DNA from: JAITWT01 sp964439605
Lineage (GTDB): Bacteria > Pseudomonadota > Gammaproteobacteria > Burkholderiales > Burkholderiaceae_C
Reading direction: 5' to 3'
Assembly (NCBI GenBank): GCA_964439605.1
Contig: CAYTPC010000153.1
Coordinates: 1 to 20,866 of the forward strand
Length of the DNA stretch: 20,866 bases
The position numbers and the translations under genes were made by a program. The notes beneath the pieces are model-generated. The model was not told the origin of the DNA and searched no databases. It saw nothing but the letters and a program-made list of their open reading frames with translations. Below, one piece after another: positions 7,799 through 16,057 of this stretch (position 1 is the first letter of the stretch; the number at the start of each line of letters is the position of its first letter).

Positions 7799-8671
7799 AT
7801 GCTCACCATTCTTTTCGACGGTATCGCTTACGGCATGTTGCTGTTCGTGCTGGCGGTTGGTCTGGCCGTTACGCTGGGGCTGATGAATTTCATCAACCTC
7901 GCGCACGGCGCCTTCGCCATGGCCGGAGGCTACCTGACGGTGCTGGCCATGCAGAAGGCCGGCGTGCCGTTTCTGGCCTGCCTGTTGCTGGCCTTCGCCG
8001 GGGCCGGTTTGCTGGGCGCGCTGCTGGAAACCACGTTGTACCGGCGGGTCTATGACAAGCAGCCGCTCGATCAGGTACTGTTTTCCATCGGGCTGGCCTT
8101 CATGTCGGTGGCCGGAGTGGATTATTTCCTCGGCTCCTCGCAGCAGAACCTTACGCTGCCCGATTGGCTCAATGGCCGCACCGTCATCGGCGATGGCGTC
8201 TGGCAACTCGGCATGGGGCACTACCGTATTTTCATCATCGTGGTATGCGTGGCGTTGACCGTGGCGCTGCAACTGGTGCTCGCCCGCACGCGCTTCGGCA
8301 GCTGGCTGCGCGCGGCGGTGGACGACCCGCGCGTGGCCTCGGGCCTGGGCATCAATGTCAACAAGGTATTCTTGCTGACCTTCGCGGCCGGCTCGGGCCT
8401 GGCCGGCCTGGGCGGCGCCTTGAGCGTGGGCATTCTGGGCATGGACAACTATTTCCCGCTGAAGTACATGATCTATTTCCTGATCGTGGTCTCGGTCGGC
8501 GGCACTTCGTCCATCACCGGGCCGCTGGCCGCGGCGCTGCTGCTGGGCATCGCCGACGTGGCCGGCAAATACTTCATTCCCAAAATGGGGCCGTTCACGC
8601 TCTATCTCGTCATGATCGTGATCCTGATGTGGCGCCCGCATGGCCTGTTCGTCCGCAAGGTGAGGCGTTGA
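7799..8671 (+). CDS. livH: ABC transporter permease, LivH family
   Basis: A 290-residue inner-membrane permease of the LivH type. It begins MLTILFDGIAYGMLLFVLAVGLAVTLG and carries the conserved 'GLMNFINLAHGAFAMAGGYL' segment of the family. About eight hydrophobic segments can be seen, plus the cytoplasmic 'TRFGSWLRAAVDDPRVASGLGI' loop that contacts the ATPases. The start has only a weak ribosome site (AGAG), so translation may depend on ribosomes arriving from livK. The stop overlaps the livM start by one base (TGATG). With LivM it would form the transmembrane channel. Confidence 0.92.
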   Translation: MLTILFDGIAYGMLLFVLAVGLAVTLGLMNFINLAHGAFAMAGGYLTVLAMQKAGVPFLACLLLAFAGAGLLGALLETTLYRRVYDKQPLDQVLFSIGLAFMSVAGVDYFLGSSQQNLTLPDWLNGRTVIGDGVWQLGMGHYRIFIIVVCVALTVALQLVLARTRFGSWLRAAVDDPRVASGLGINVNKVFLLTFAAGSGLAGLGGALSVGILGMDNYFPLKYMIYFLIVVSVGGTSSITGPLAAALLLGIADVAGKYFIPKMGPFTLYLVMIVILMWRPHGLFVRKVRR

Positions 8672-9671
8672 TGAGCGGCGCCGATACGGGTTCCGCCGCG
8701 TCCTGGCGCGCAGCCCTGATGGCGGGGGCGCGCTGGCGCCCGCGGGAATACGCGCTGTGGGCGCTGCTTTTCGCGCTGCCGGCAATTTTGTCTTCGCGCG
8801 GATCGCTGATCAACGAGATCACCATCCTGGCGCTATTCGCCATGTCGCTCGATCTGATCCTGGGCTACACCGGCATCGTCTCGCTCGGCCACGCGGCCTT
8901 CTTCGGCTTTGGCTCCTACGCGGCGGCGCTGTTTGCCAAGCATGTGATGCCCGACCCGATCGTCGGCCTGCTCGCCGCCACCGCGCTGACGGCGGCGCTG
9001 GGCGCCATCAGCAGCGTCACCATCCTGCGCGGCACCGATCTGACGCGGCTGATGGTCACCCTGGGCGCGGCCATGCTGCTGCTGGAACTGGCCAACAAGC
9101 TGGACTGGCTCACCGGTGGCGCTGACGGCCTGCAAGGCGTGGTTCTGGGGCCGGTGCTGGGCAAGTTCGACTTCGACCTGTACGGCCGCACGGCGGCGTG
9201 GTATTCGCTGACCGTAACCCTGCTGCTGTTCATCCTGATGCGCCGCTTGGTGCGCTCGCCATTCGGCGCCACGCTGATGGCGATCCGCGACAACCGGCTG
9301 CGCGCATCGGCCATCGGTATTCCGACCGTCCGGCATCTGTCGCTGGTCTATACCGTCGCCGCCGCCATTGCCGGCGCCTCGGGCGCGTTGCTGGCGCAAA
9401 CCACGGGGTTTGCTTCGCTGGACGTGTTTCAATTCGACCGCTCGGCCAACGTCATGCTGATGCTGGTCATCGGCGGCATCGGCTGGCTGTACGGCGGCGT
9501 GTTCGGCGCCATCGTGTTCAAGCTGCTGCAAGACTGGCTGTCGGCCGTGACGCCGCAGTACTGGATGTTCTGGATCGGCCTGATCCTGGTGCTGCTGGTA
9601 CTGGTCGGGCGCGAACGGCTGCTGCGCCCGTGGACCTGGTTTGGCCGCCGCAGGAAAGCGAAGACGCCGGC

Positions 9672-9675
<4 letters not shown>
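8671..9675 (+). CDS. livM: ABC transporter permease, LivM family
   Basis: A 334-residue inner-membrane permease. The family core 'MSLDLILGYTGIVSLGHAAF' is present at about residues 58-77, followed by several hydrophobic segments and the cytoplasmic coupling loop 'SPFGATLMAIRDNRLRASAI'. The C-terminal tail (RERLLRPWTWFGRRRKAKTPA) is strongly basic and should face the cytoplasm. The start at 8671 overlaps the livH stop. The stop overlaps the livG start as ATGA. It pairs with LivH as the second half of the channel. Confidence 0.92.
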
Positions 9676-10443
<768 letters not shown>

Positions 10444-10451
<8 letters not shown>

Positions 10452-11163
10452 TCTGCTGCGCATTGACCAACTGCGCGCCGGCTACGGCGAAGCCGTGGTG
10501 CTCGACAGCGTATCGCTCACCCTTGGCGAAAGCCGCACGCTGGCGCTGCTGGGACGCAACGGCACTGGCAAAACCACGCTGATGAACAGCATTGCCGGCG
10601 TCACCCAACTGCATGGAGGCAGCATCACGCTCGACGGCGTGGCGCTGCACGCGCTGGCGCCGCACCAGCGCGCCGCGGCCGGAATTGGCTGGGTGCCGCA
10701 GGAGCGCAACATCTTCAAGTCGCTGACGGTGCATGAAAACCTGACCGCCGTGCAGCGCCCCGGACGGCCCGGCAAAAATCCGTGGACCGCCGAGCGTGTC
10801 TATGCCATGTTTCCGCGCCTGGCCGAGCGCAAGAGCAACCTGGGCACGCAACTCTCCGGCGGCGAACAGCAGATGCTGGCCGTCGGGCGGGCACTGGTGG
10901 TCAACCCGCGATTGCTGCTGTTGGACGAACCGCTGGAAGGACTGGCGCCGATCATCGTCGCCGAGCTGATGCGCGCCATCCGGCGCATCACACATGAGGA
11001 AGGACTGGCCGCCATCATTGTCGAGCAGCACCCGCAGGCGATCCTGTCGATCTCCGACGACGCGGTGGTGCTGGACCACGGCACCGTGGTGCATTCGGCG
11101 CCCGCGCTGGAGTTGAAAGAGCAGCCGGAATTGCTGGACCGGTTGCTGGGCGTGGCGCGCTGA
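10444..11163 (+). CDS. livF: ABC transporter ATP-binding protein, LivF family
   Basis: A 239-residue ATPase with Walker A 'GRNGTGKTT', a canonical signature 'LSGGEQQMLAVGRAL', Walker B 'LLLLDEPLEGLAP' and 'VEQHPQAILSISDDAVVLDHG'. The 'GIGWVPQERNIFKSLTVHENL' stretch is diagnostic of LivF. It forms the ATPase heterodimer with LivG. It is the last gene of the block; the next features are weak hairpins and a tRNA on the other strand, which fits an operon end here. Confidence 0.93.
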
Positions 11164-11216
11164 GTTTGCAAGCGCGCCACGCTTGAAGCGAAGATGACGC
11201 CTTCGCGCAAACCCCA

Positions 11217-11279
11217 AGCGCCCTCGATCTACGGGGCGCTCAAGAGGATGTTTTGAACCGTGACGAACAGTCAAAACAT
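11217..11279. terminator. Two inverted repeats between livF and tRNA-Ser, possible two-way terminator
   Basis: The first hairpin pairs AGCGCCC (11217-11223) with GGGCGCT (11234-11240) around a 10-base loop. The second is an exact 9-bp inverted repeat, ATGTTTTGA (11248-11256) and TCAAAACAT (11271-11279), around 14 bases. They lie just after the livF stop and just past the 3' end of the minus-strand tRNA, where convergent transcripts would meet. The second arm puts short T runs on both strands, but there is no long T tract, so termination in either direction would be weak or Rho-assisted. Confidence 0.4.
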
Positions 11280-11285
11280 GATTTC

Positions 11286-11376
11286 TGGCGGAGAGAGCGG
11301 GATTCGAACCCGCGGTGGGCTATTAACCCACACACGCTTTCCAGGCGTGCGACTTAAACCGCTCATCCATCTCTCC
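11286..11376 (-). tRNA. tRNA-Ser (anticodon GGA)
   Basis: Read on the minus strand, a 91-base tRNA folds well. The acceptor arms are GGAGAGA (from 11376) and TCTCTCC (11290-11296), the discriminator is G, and the CCA end is encoded at 11286-11288. The T arm is GCGGGTTCGAATCCCGC. The anticodon stem-loop is CACGC-CTGGAAA-GCGTG, giving anticodon GGA, and there is a long variable arm (GTGGGTTAATAGCCCAC), as expected of a class II serine tRNA. A TACAAT element (11389-11394, minus strand) sits 12 bases upstream of the 5' end and could be its -10 box; no convincing -35 was seen. Confidence 0.96.
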
Positions 11377-11524
11377 GCGGAACTGAGTATTGTAGCTGTG
11401 CAGCACAAGAACAACATCGCGTTGAGCGCTCAAGCCGAGCGCGAAAAGAGGTCTGATTCAAGTCGGTCACGCTGCCACAGCCGGGCATCCGGAAACAGCC
11501 CCGCGACAGCGGGATGCACGGGGG

Positions 11525-11553
11525 TTGCCACGATGCCAGAAAGAGCATATAAT
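11525..11553 (+). promoter_or_regulatory. Strong sigma70-type promoter for the small RNA
   Basis: TTGCCA (11525-11530) and a perfect TATAAT (11548-11553) are separated by exactly 17 bases. Transcription would start at about 11559-11561. The next element in this direction is a Rho-independent terminator about 75 bases further on, with no start codon and reading frame of note between them. This supports a non-coding transcript. Confidence 0.75.
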
Positions 11554-11559
11554 CAGGGG

Positions 11560-11664
11560 CAACGCGACGGAATGAAATCTTTTGTTACGTTGCGCCGGTT
11601 GTCTCCTCCACCCTTCAAGATAGGTGGATTCAAGCCCCAACCTAGAAGGTTGGGGCTTTTTTTT
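11560..11664 (+). ncRNA. Candidate small RNA with CUCCUCC motif
   Basis: A roughly 105-nt transcript is defined by a consensus promoter upstream and a textbook terminator at its end. Three stem-loops can be drawn: GCAACG/CGTTGC (11559-11564 with 11588-11593), TCCACC/GGTGGA (11607-11612 with 11623-11628), and the terminator. The sequence CTCCTCC (11603-11609), partly unpaired, is complementary to Shine-Dalgarno sequences, a known way for small RNAs to block translation. The T-rich tail would suit Hfq. The layout recalls the betaproteobacterial toxic small RNA described in the literature, but I cannot verify membership from sequence alone. No ORF of note lies inside on the + strand. Confidence 0.65.
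11632..11664 (+). terminator. Rho-independent terminator of the small RNA
   Basis: A perfect 11-bp stem, AAGCCCCAACC (11632-11642) with GGTTGGGGCTT (11648-11658), around the loop TAGAA. It runs into eight T residues (11657-11664). This is the strongest terminator in the window. Confidence 0.9.
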
Positions 11665-12278
11665 GGTGCGTCCAGCATAGGGGTTGCAAGTCTCACCATC
11701 AGCCGTGCACCGTGAGCAAAGCACCGCCCATCAGCAAGCCGCTGAAATACGCCCCATCCACCCCGCAATCTTCTCCCCGTTGCGGCAGGCCTGCACTCAA
11801 CGCCACCTCGACTTGCTTCAAACTGTTGAGAAGGTACGGTCACCACCGTCCATCAGGCAAATCTCTGCGCAAGAACACGCGTACCACGTCTGGAGAGCCT
11901 TCACGGTAGCCGCGCCATGGTGGCCGCCCGCAGCAACCTGCACTTTGCTTGACTCGGCACCGACACGCTTGTGTTTGAAAAAAATGGGTTGCCCCAGAGG
12001 GTGTCCACCCTTATGTATGATTGGATCATGTGTAGGAATGACGACTGAAATCTGGAGCAGATGTTCGCTGATCCTCGATACATCGGCGAGTTCTTGCTCA
12101 TGGTCGTCCCTGGAAAGCGGCCTTTCCTGTCGGGAAAGGCACAGGGAAGGTGTTCGGCGAACATGGAGTACTCGGATACTTCCCCCAGTGGCCGGAGTAG
12201 CCTGCGCTGGCATTCTCGACGGCTAGCCGATCGCTATGTCCGATTATTGATGGAAATAACTACAACCTTCAACCGCAC
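11665..12278. other. Gene-free stretch rich in inverted repeats, upstream of the CoA cluster
   Basis: These 614 bases hold no recognisable protein. The overlapping short open frames (for example minus strand 11818-12213 and 11901-12164, plus strand 12061-12282) show no family motif I know and no good ribosome site. Several dyads are visible: AGGGTG-TC-CACCCT (11998-12011); ATGTTCGC (12061-12068) facing GCGAACAT (12157-12164); a perfect 8-bp hairpin GCCTTTCC/GGAAAGGC (12120-12140); and CGGCTAGCCG (12220-12229). It may be the control region and untranslated leader of the following operon, or the worn remains of an inserted element. No transposase or terminal repeat was recognised. Confidence 0.5.
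11989..12021 (+). promoter_or_regulatory. Possible promoter with a dyad operator
   Basis: TTGCCC (11989-11994) could act as a -35 with TTATGT (12011-12016, 16-base spacer) or TATGAT (12016-12021, 21-base spacer) as the -10. The exact 6-2-6 palindrome AGGGTG-TC-CACCCT (11998-12011) lies within the spacer, the place where an activator or repressor dimer might bind. It is oriented toward the CitE-family lyase gene, which starts about 250 bases on. Both promoter boxes are imperfect, so this is a suggestion only. Confidence 0.25.
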
Positions 12279-13142
12279 ATGATCCGCTCTTTATTCTTTG
12301 CGCCAGCCAACCGTCCTGACCTGGTCGTTAAATTTCCGCGCTTTGGCGCCGACTGCTGTGTCATCGACCTGGAAGACGGAACTCCCAGCGCAGAAAAAAT
12401 CAACGCCCGTTCCAACCTCGAAGAAACTGTGCGCAAGGTACGAGCGGCGGGACTCAAGTCGCTGCTGGCCGTGCGTGTCAATGTGCCCGATTCGCCCCAT
12501 CATCTTGCGGATCTGGATGCTGCGCTGGCATGCGACATCGATGCGATTGTTATTCCCAAGCTGGAGCATGCATGCCAAGTCTCCGCTGCCATGAGCCGGC
12601 TCGACCACCCAACTGTGGCCAGACAGCGCCCACTGAAACTCATCGGAGGCATCGAATCGGTGCGTGGTGTTCTCAACGCCGTAGCCATCTGCGCCCAGAC
12701 TTCGCATCTGCTGGCAATTTACTTTGGCGCCGAGGACTATGCGGCAGACATCGGTGGCCGGCGCACGCCTTCTGGCGAGGAGGTCGCCATGGCCCGTTCT
12801 TGGGTGGTTATGGCCGTCAAGGCGGCTGATGTGATCCCGATCGACCAGGCGGTTTTGGATATCCACAATGGAGCGCTGTTTACCCAGGATGCTGCACGAG
12901 GCCGAGACCTGGGCTATCAAGGCAAGATCTGCGTGGCTCCGGCCCAGGTGGCGCTGGCCAACGTTGCCTTTTCTCCCACGGAAGCTGAAATTGCCTACGC
13001 GCAGCGCTTGGTTAAAGCCTACGAGGAAGCGGCTGCGCGCGGTATCGGTACCATCGACTTTGAGGGCAGGATGGTCGATGGGCCGCTGCTCAAGCGTTCA
13101 CTGGCCGTACTGGATGCCGCTGCCCGCTGGAGTGTCACATGA
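12279..13142 (+). CDS. HpcH/HpaI/CitE-family lyase (citramalyl-/malyl-CoA lyase-like)
   Basis: A 287-residue TIM-barrel CoA-ester lyase. It begins 'MIRSLFFAPANRPDLV', with the family's 'CVIDLEDGTP' motif (29-36), R66 in 'LAVRVN', and the probable Mg-binding pair E126 ('IGGIES') and D153 ('FGAEDYAADIGG'). Relatives cleave (S)-citramalyl-CoA, malyl-CoA or similar hydroxy-dicarboxyl-CoA esters to acetyl-CoA plus a 2-oxoacid or glyoxylate. The late motif reads 'GKICVAPAQV' where many members have 'IHPxQ', so a usually conserved histidine is an alanine. No good ribosome site precedes the ATG. It overlaps the following CoA-transferase gene by four bases, so the two probably act in one pathway, as in itaconate-degradation operons. 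Exact substrate unknown. Confidence 0.87.
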   Translation: MIRSLFFAPANRPDLVVKFPRFGADCCVIDLEDGTPSAEKINARSNLEETVRKVRAAGLKSLLAVRVNVPDSPHHLADLDAALACDIDAIVIPKLEHACQVSAAMSRLDHPTVARQRPLKLIGGIESVRGVLNAVAICAQTSHLLAIYFGAEDYAADIGGRRTPSGEEVAMARSWVVMAVKAADVIPIDQAVLDIHNGALFTQDAARGRDLGYQGKICVAPAQVALANVAFSPTEAEIAYAQRLVKAYEEAAARGIGTIDFEGRMVDGPLLKRSLAVLDAAARWSVT

Positions 13143-14404
13143 TCGAGTTAAGCTCCATCGATCAACTTGATCTGGCCGCCTACGTTCGCCCTGACGACAC
13201 CATCGTTTTGGGCCAAGGAACCGGCGAGCCGCTGGGTTTGACGCACAAGCTGGTCCAGCAACGCGCTCAATTTTCTGGTGCGAGCCTGTTCTTGGGCAGT
13301 GGTTTTTCCAAAACTTTCGCTCCTGAACACGCCGATCACCTCAAGTTCAAGGGAATCGGCGGTATTGGAACACTGCGCAAGCTTGCCACGGCTGGCGTGC
13401 TTGATACCATTCCCTGCCACATCTCCGCTATCGAAGACTTGTTGCGTGACGGAATATTGCGCAGCGACGTGGTGCTGCTTTTGGTCAGCAGGCCCAATGA
13501 ACGGGGCGAGTACAGCTTTGGGCTGGTTAACGACTACGTGCGAGCCGCAATTAGCCGTGCTCGCGTCGTTATCGCGGAGGTCAGTTCTCGCCTGCCATGG
13601 ACCCCATGCGAGCGGCCCTTGCTTGCCAAGGAAATTACCGTAGCCGTTGCAACTGATACCCGTCCGCTTGAGTTGCCCACAGCCGCCTTCGGTGATCTGG
13701 AAATGCGGATCGCGTCTCATCTCGAGGGTTTCATTCCTGATCGATCAACGCTGCAAATCGGCATTGGCGCCGTGCCCGAAGCCATTATCGCGATGCTTGG
13801 AAACAAGCGCGAGATCGGCATCCATTCGGGAATGATCGGCGACTCGGTTATCGACCTGATCGAAAAAGGCGCAGTTACCAATGCGCATAAGGGGATCGAC
13901 CCTGGGGTCACGATTGCCGGTGTGCTACTTGGCACCGAGAGGCTGTACCGGTTCGCTGATCGCAATCCAGCGTTGCGCCTCTGCCCAACAAGCTATACGC
14001 ACCATATTTCGACGCTCTCAAAAGTAAAGAACCTGGTGTCGATCAACTCGGCTCTTGAAGTGGACCTTTCGGGCCAAGTCAATGCGGAGGCCATAGGCTC
14101 CGATTACATTGGTGCCGTTGGCGGGCAGGTGGATTTTGTCAGGGCAGCGGTTCAGACGGGCGGCACTTCCATCATCGCCTTCGCCTCTACCGGCCGGCGC
14201 GGCGACAGCAAGGTAGTGGCCCAATTGTCTGGGCCGGTAACCACGGCGCGCAGCGATGTGGATATTATCGTGACCGAACACGGTGTAGCCCAACTGCGGG
14301 GCCGCAGTCTGCGCGAGCGGGTGCGTGCAATGGTCGCCATTGCCGCGCCCGAGTACCGGGATGCGCTGATGCGGCAAGCTCGCCAGGCTTGGGGCAATCT
14401 ATGA
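13139..14404 (+). CDS. Acetyl-CoA hydrolase/transferase family CoA-transferase (4-hydroxybutyrate/itaconate type)
   Basis: A 421-residue single-chain family I CoA-transferase. Motifs are 'GQGTGEPLGL' (25-34), 'LQIGIGAVPEAI' (205-216), the catalytic glutamate E307 in 'SINSALEVDLSGQVNAEAIG', and 'GAVGGQVDFVRAA' (325-337). The glutamate carries the CoA as a thioester during transfer from acetyl-CoA or succinyl-CoA to a free acid. The closest functional analogues by context are the itaconate CoA-transferases (RipA type) that sit next to a CitE-type lyase, but 4-hydroxybutyrate and other acids are also used in this family. The start overlaps the lyase stop (ATGA). A 121-base gap with a palindrome follows before the next gene. 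Confidence 0.87.
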   Translation: MIELSSIDQLDLAAYVRPDDTIVLGQGTGEPLGLTHKLVQQRAQFSGASLFLGSGFSKTFAPEHADHLKFKGIGGIGTLRKLATAGVLDTIPCHISAIEDLLRDGILRSDVVLLLVSRPNERGEYSFGLVNDYVRAAISRARVVIAEVSSRLPWTPCERPLLAKEITVAVATDTRPLELPTAAFGDLEMRIASHLEGFIPDRSTLQIGIGAVPEAIIAMLGNKREIGIHSGMIGDSVIDLIEKGAVTNAHKGIDPGVTIAGVLLGTERLYRFADRNPALRLCPTSYTHHISTLSKVKNLVSINSALEVDLSGQVNAEAIGSDYIGAVGGQVDFVRAAVQTGGTSIIAFASTGRRGDSKVVAQLSGPVTTARSDVDIIVTEHGVAQLRGRSLRERVRAMVAIAAPEYRDALMRQARQAWGNL

Positions 14405-14422
14405 GGATGACAGACGGAGTCA

Positions 14423-14438
14423 TTTGCCAGGTGGCAAA
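14423..14438. promoter_or_regulatory. Palindrome ahead of the pcaI-like gene, candidate operator
   Basis: An exact 7-2-7 inverted repeat, TTTGCCA-GG-TGGCAAA, lies in the 121-base gap between the two CoA-transferase genes, about 88 bases before the pcaI-like ATG. The two-base centre is too tight for an RNA hairpin and suits a protein dimer binding to DNA. It implies that pcaIJ and the genes after it may have their own control. No matching copy was noticed elsewhere in the window. Confidence 0.4.
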
Positions 14439-14525
14439 CGAAGCAATCGCCTTCATCGCTATCGACCTCGCTGGGCACAGCGCAATGCCATCCATATGGG
14501 CGTGATCACCATTTAGAGTATCGTC

Positions 14526-15221
14526 ATGATCAACAAAATCGTGCATTCAGTCGCCGATGCCATGGCCGGGATTTCTGATGGCGCCACTGTGCTTATCGGC
14601 GGCTTTGGTACCGCTGGCATCCCTAACGAGCTTATTGATGGCCTGATTGAGCAGGGCGCCAAGGACCTGACCATCGTCAACAACAACGCCGGCAACGGCG
14701 ACACCGGTCTGGCCGCGCTGCTCAAAGCAGGCCGTGTACGCAAAATCATCTGCAGCTTTCCGCGTCAGGCCGACAGCTACGTCTTCGCCGAGCTTTACCG
14801 CTCCGGCAAGATTGAGCTTGAGCTGGTGCCGCAGGGCAATCTGGCCGAGCGTGTCCGCGCCGCAGGCGCGGGTATAGGCGCCTTTTTCTGCCCGACGGGC
14901 TTTGGTACGCAACTCGCCGATGATCGCGAGACGCGCGAAATCAACGGCAAGCGCTACGTGCTGGAGTACCCCATTCATGGTGATGTGGCGCTGATCAAGG
15001 CTGAACGCGGTGACCGCTGGGGCAATCTGACCTACCGCAAGGCGGCACGCAACTTTGGTCCGGTGATGGCCACGGCATCAAGTCGGACCATTGCCACCGT
15101 GCACGAGATCGTCGAACTCGGCCAGATGGACCCCGAGACCATCGTTACGCCTGGCATCTTCGTCAAAAGCATCATCAAGATTGACCGCCTGGCCACCCAG
15201 GCCGGCGGCATCAAGAAGTAA
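14526..15221 (+). CDS. pcaI: 3-oxoacid (3-oxoadipate-type) CoA-transferase, subunit A
   Basis: A 231-residue alpha subunit of a two-part family I CoA-transferase. It carries 'VLIGGFGTAGIPNELIDGL' near the N-terminus, 'NNNAGNGDTGLAALL', 'CSFPRQADSYVF', 'ELVPQGNLAERVRAAGAGIG' and 'DRWGNLTYRKAARNFGPVMA'. These are much closer to PcaI of the beta-ketoadipate pathway than to the acetoacetate (AtoD/ScoA) forms. PcaIJ moves CoA from succinyl-CoA to 3-oxoadipate. Close relatives (DcaI) activate adipate and similar saturated dicarboxylates, which would suit the dehydrogenase genes downstream. The ribosome site is weak (GAGTAT). The beta subunit follows after 16 bases. Confidence 0.88.
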   Translation: MINKIVHSVADAMAGISDGATVLIGGFGTAGIPNELIDGLIEQGAKDLTIVNNNAGNGDTGLAALLKAGRVRKIICSFPRQADSYVFAELYRSGKIELELVPQGNLAERVRAAGAGIGAFFCPTGFGTQLADDRETREINGKRYVLEYPIHGDVALIKAERGDRWGNLTYRKAARNFGPVMATASSRTIATVHEIVELGQMDPETIVTPGIFVKSIIKIDRLATQAGGIKK

Positions 15222-15237
15222 GGGAAGGCAAGCCGAG

Positions 15238-15885
15238 ATGAACACGCCTTACCAACGACGTACCAAGGAACAACTCGCCGCGCGCGTTGCCCAGGACATA
15301 TTTGAAGGTGCCGTGGTCAACCTGGGCATCGGTCAACCCACTCTGGTTGCCAATCATCTTCCAGCCGGACGCGAGGTGATTCTGCACAGCGAGAACGGTA
15401 TTCTCGGTATGGGTTCCGCGCCGCCCACAGGCCAGGAGGATTACGACCTCATCAACGCCGGCAAGCAGCCTGTGACGCTGCTGCCGGGCGGAGCCTACTT
15501 CCACCACGCCGACAGCTTTGCAATGATGCGCGGCGGCCACCTCGATATCTGTGTACTCGGTGCGTTCCAGGTGTCTGCCACGGGCGACCTGGCCAATTGG
15601 AGCACGGGCGAGCCGGGTGCCATTCCCAGCGTGGGCGGCGCGATGGATCTGGCTGTTGGCGCCAAACAGACTTGGGTCATGATGGATCTGCTGACCAAGC
15701 ATGGCACCAGCAAGATTGTCGAGCATTGCGCCTACCCGCTCACAGGCATTGCCTGTGTCAAGCGGATCTACACCGATTTGGCCACCCTGGCCTGCACCCC
15801 CAAGGGTCTGCGTTTCATCGACGCTGTGCCGGGGCTCTCGCACGCCGAACTCGAGCGCCTGGTCGGTCTGCCGATTGAATCGTGA
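15238..15885 (+). CDS. pcaJ: 3-oxoacid (3-oxoadipate-type) CoA-transferase, subunit B
   Basis: A 215-residue beta subunit. The catalytic glutamate is E52 in 'VILHSENGILGMG', preceded by 'VVNLGIGQPTLVANHL' and followed by 'YDLINAGKQPVTLLPGGA', 'HHADSFAMMRGGHLDICVLG' and 'GDLANWSTGEPGAIPSVGGA', a close PcaJ/CatJ/DcaJ pattern. The start at 15238 was chosen over an in-frame ATG at 15091, which lies inside pcaI; the chosen start follows an AAGGGAAGG stretch and matches family length. No thiolase (PcaF) is adjacent, so if 3-oxoadipyl-CoA is made it must be cleaved by an enzyme encoded elsewhere. A 172-base gap without a recognised gene follows. Confidence 0.88.
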   Translation: MNTPYQRRTKEQLAARVAQDIFEGAVVNLGIGQPTLVANHLPAGREVILHSENGILGMGSAPPTGQEDYDLINAGKQPVTLLPGGAYFHHADSFAMMRGGHLDICVLGAFQVSATGDLANWSTGEPGAIPSVGGAMDLAVGAKQTWVMMDLLTKHGTSKIVEHCAYPLTGIACVKRIYTDLATLACTPKGLRFIDAVPGLSHAELERLVGLPIES

Positions 15886-16057
15886 AACGGTTATTGGCCA
15901 GCCAGCGCTCGGCATGTGCCATCATGCGCATCGGCTGCATGGTCGTTGTTCGCTGTGCGGCGTTTGGCTTATCTGCTCCTTCCTGGGTCGTAGATTTACA
16001 CCACGCGATGGGATTCGATCCACCGAAACCGTCGCCTCAACGAATCGAAGTACTGGC

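Noticed and set aside
11467..11846. Short minus-strand frames across the small RNA region
   Set aside because: They run through the antisense of a clear terminator and promoter, have no ribosome site and show no family motif. The RNA gene explains the sequence better.
11286..12279. tRNA-Ser as an integration site for a genomic island carrying the CoA cluster
   Set aside because: The tRNA 3' end faces livF, away from the CoA cluster. No integrase gene and no repeated copy of the tRNA 3' end were found in the window.
11818..12282. Possible degenerate transposase or small protein in the gene-free stretch
   Set aside because: No DDE, HUH or serine recombinase motif, no terminal repeats and no target duplications were seen. 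The overlapping short frames on both strands look like non-coding sequence.
14526..15885. Reading the two-subunit transferase as acetoacetate CoA-transferase (AtoDA or ScoAB)
   Set aside because: Residue patterns such as CSFPRQADSYVF, DRWGNLTYRKAARNFGP and the HHADSFAMMRGGH block follow PcaIJ/DcaIJ more closely.
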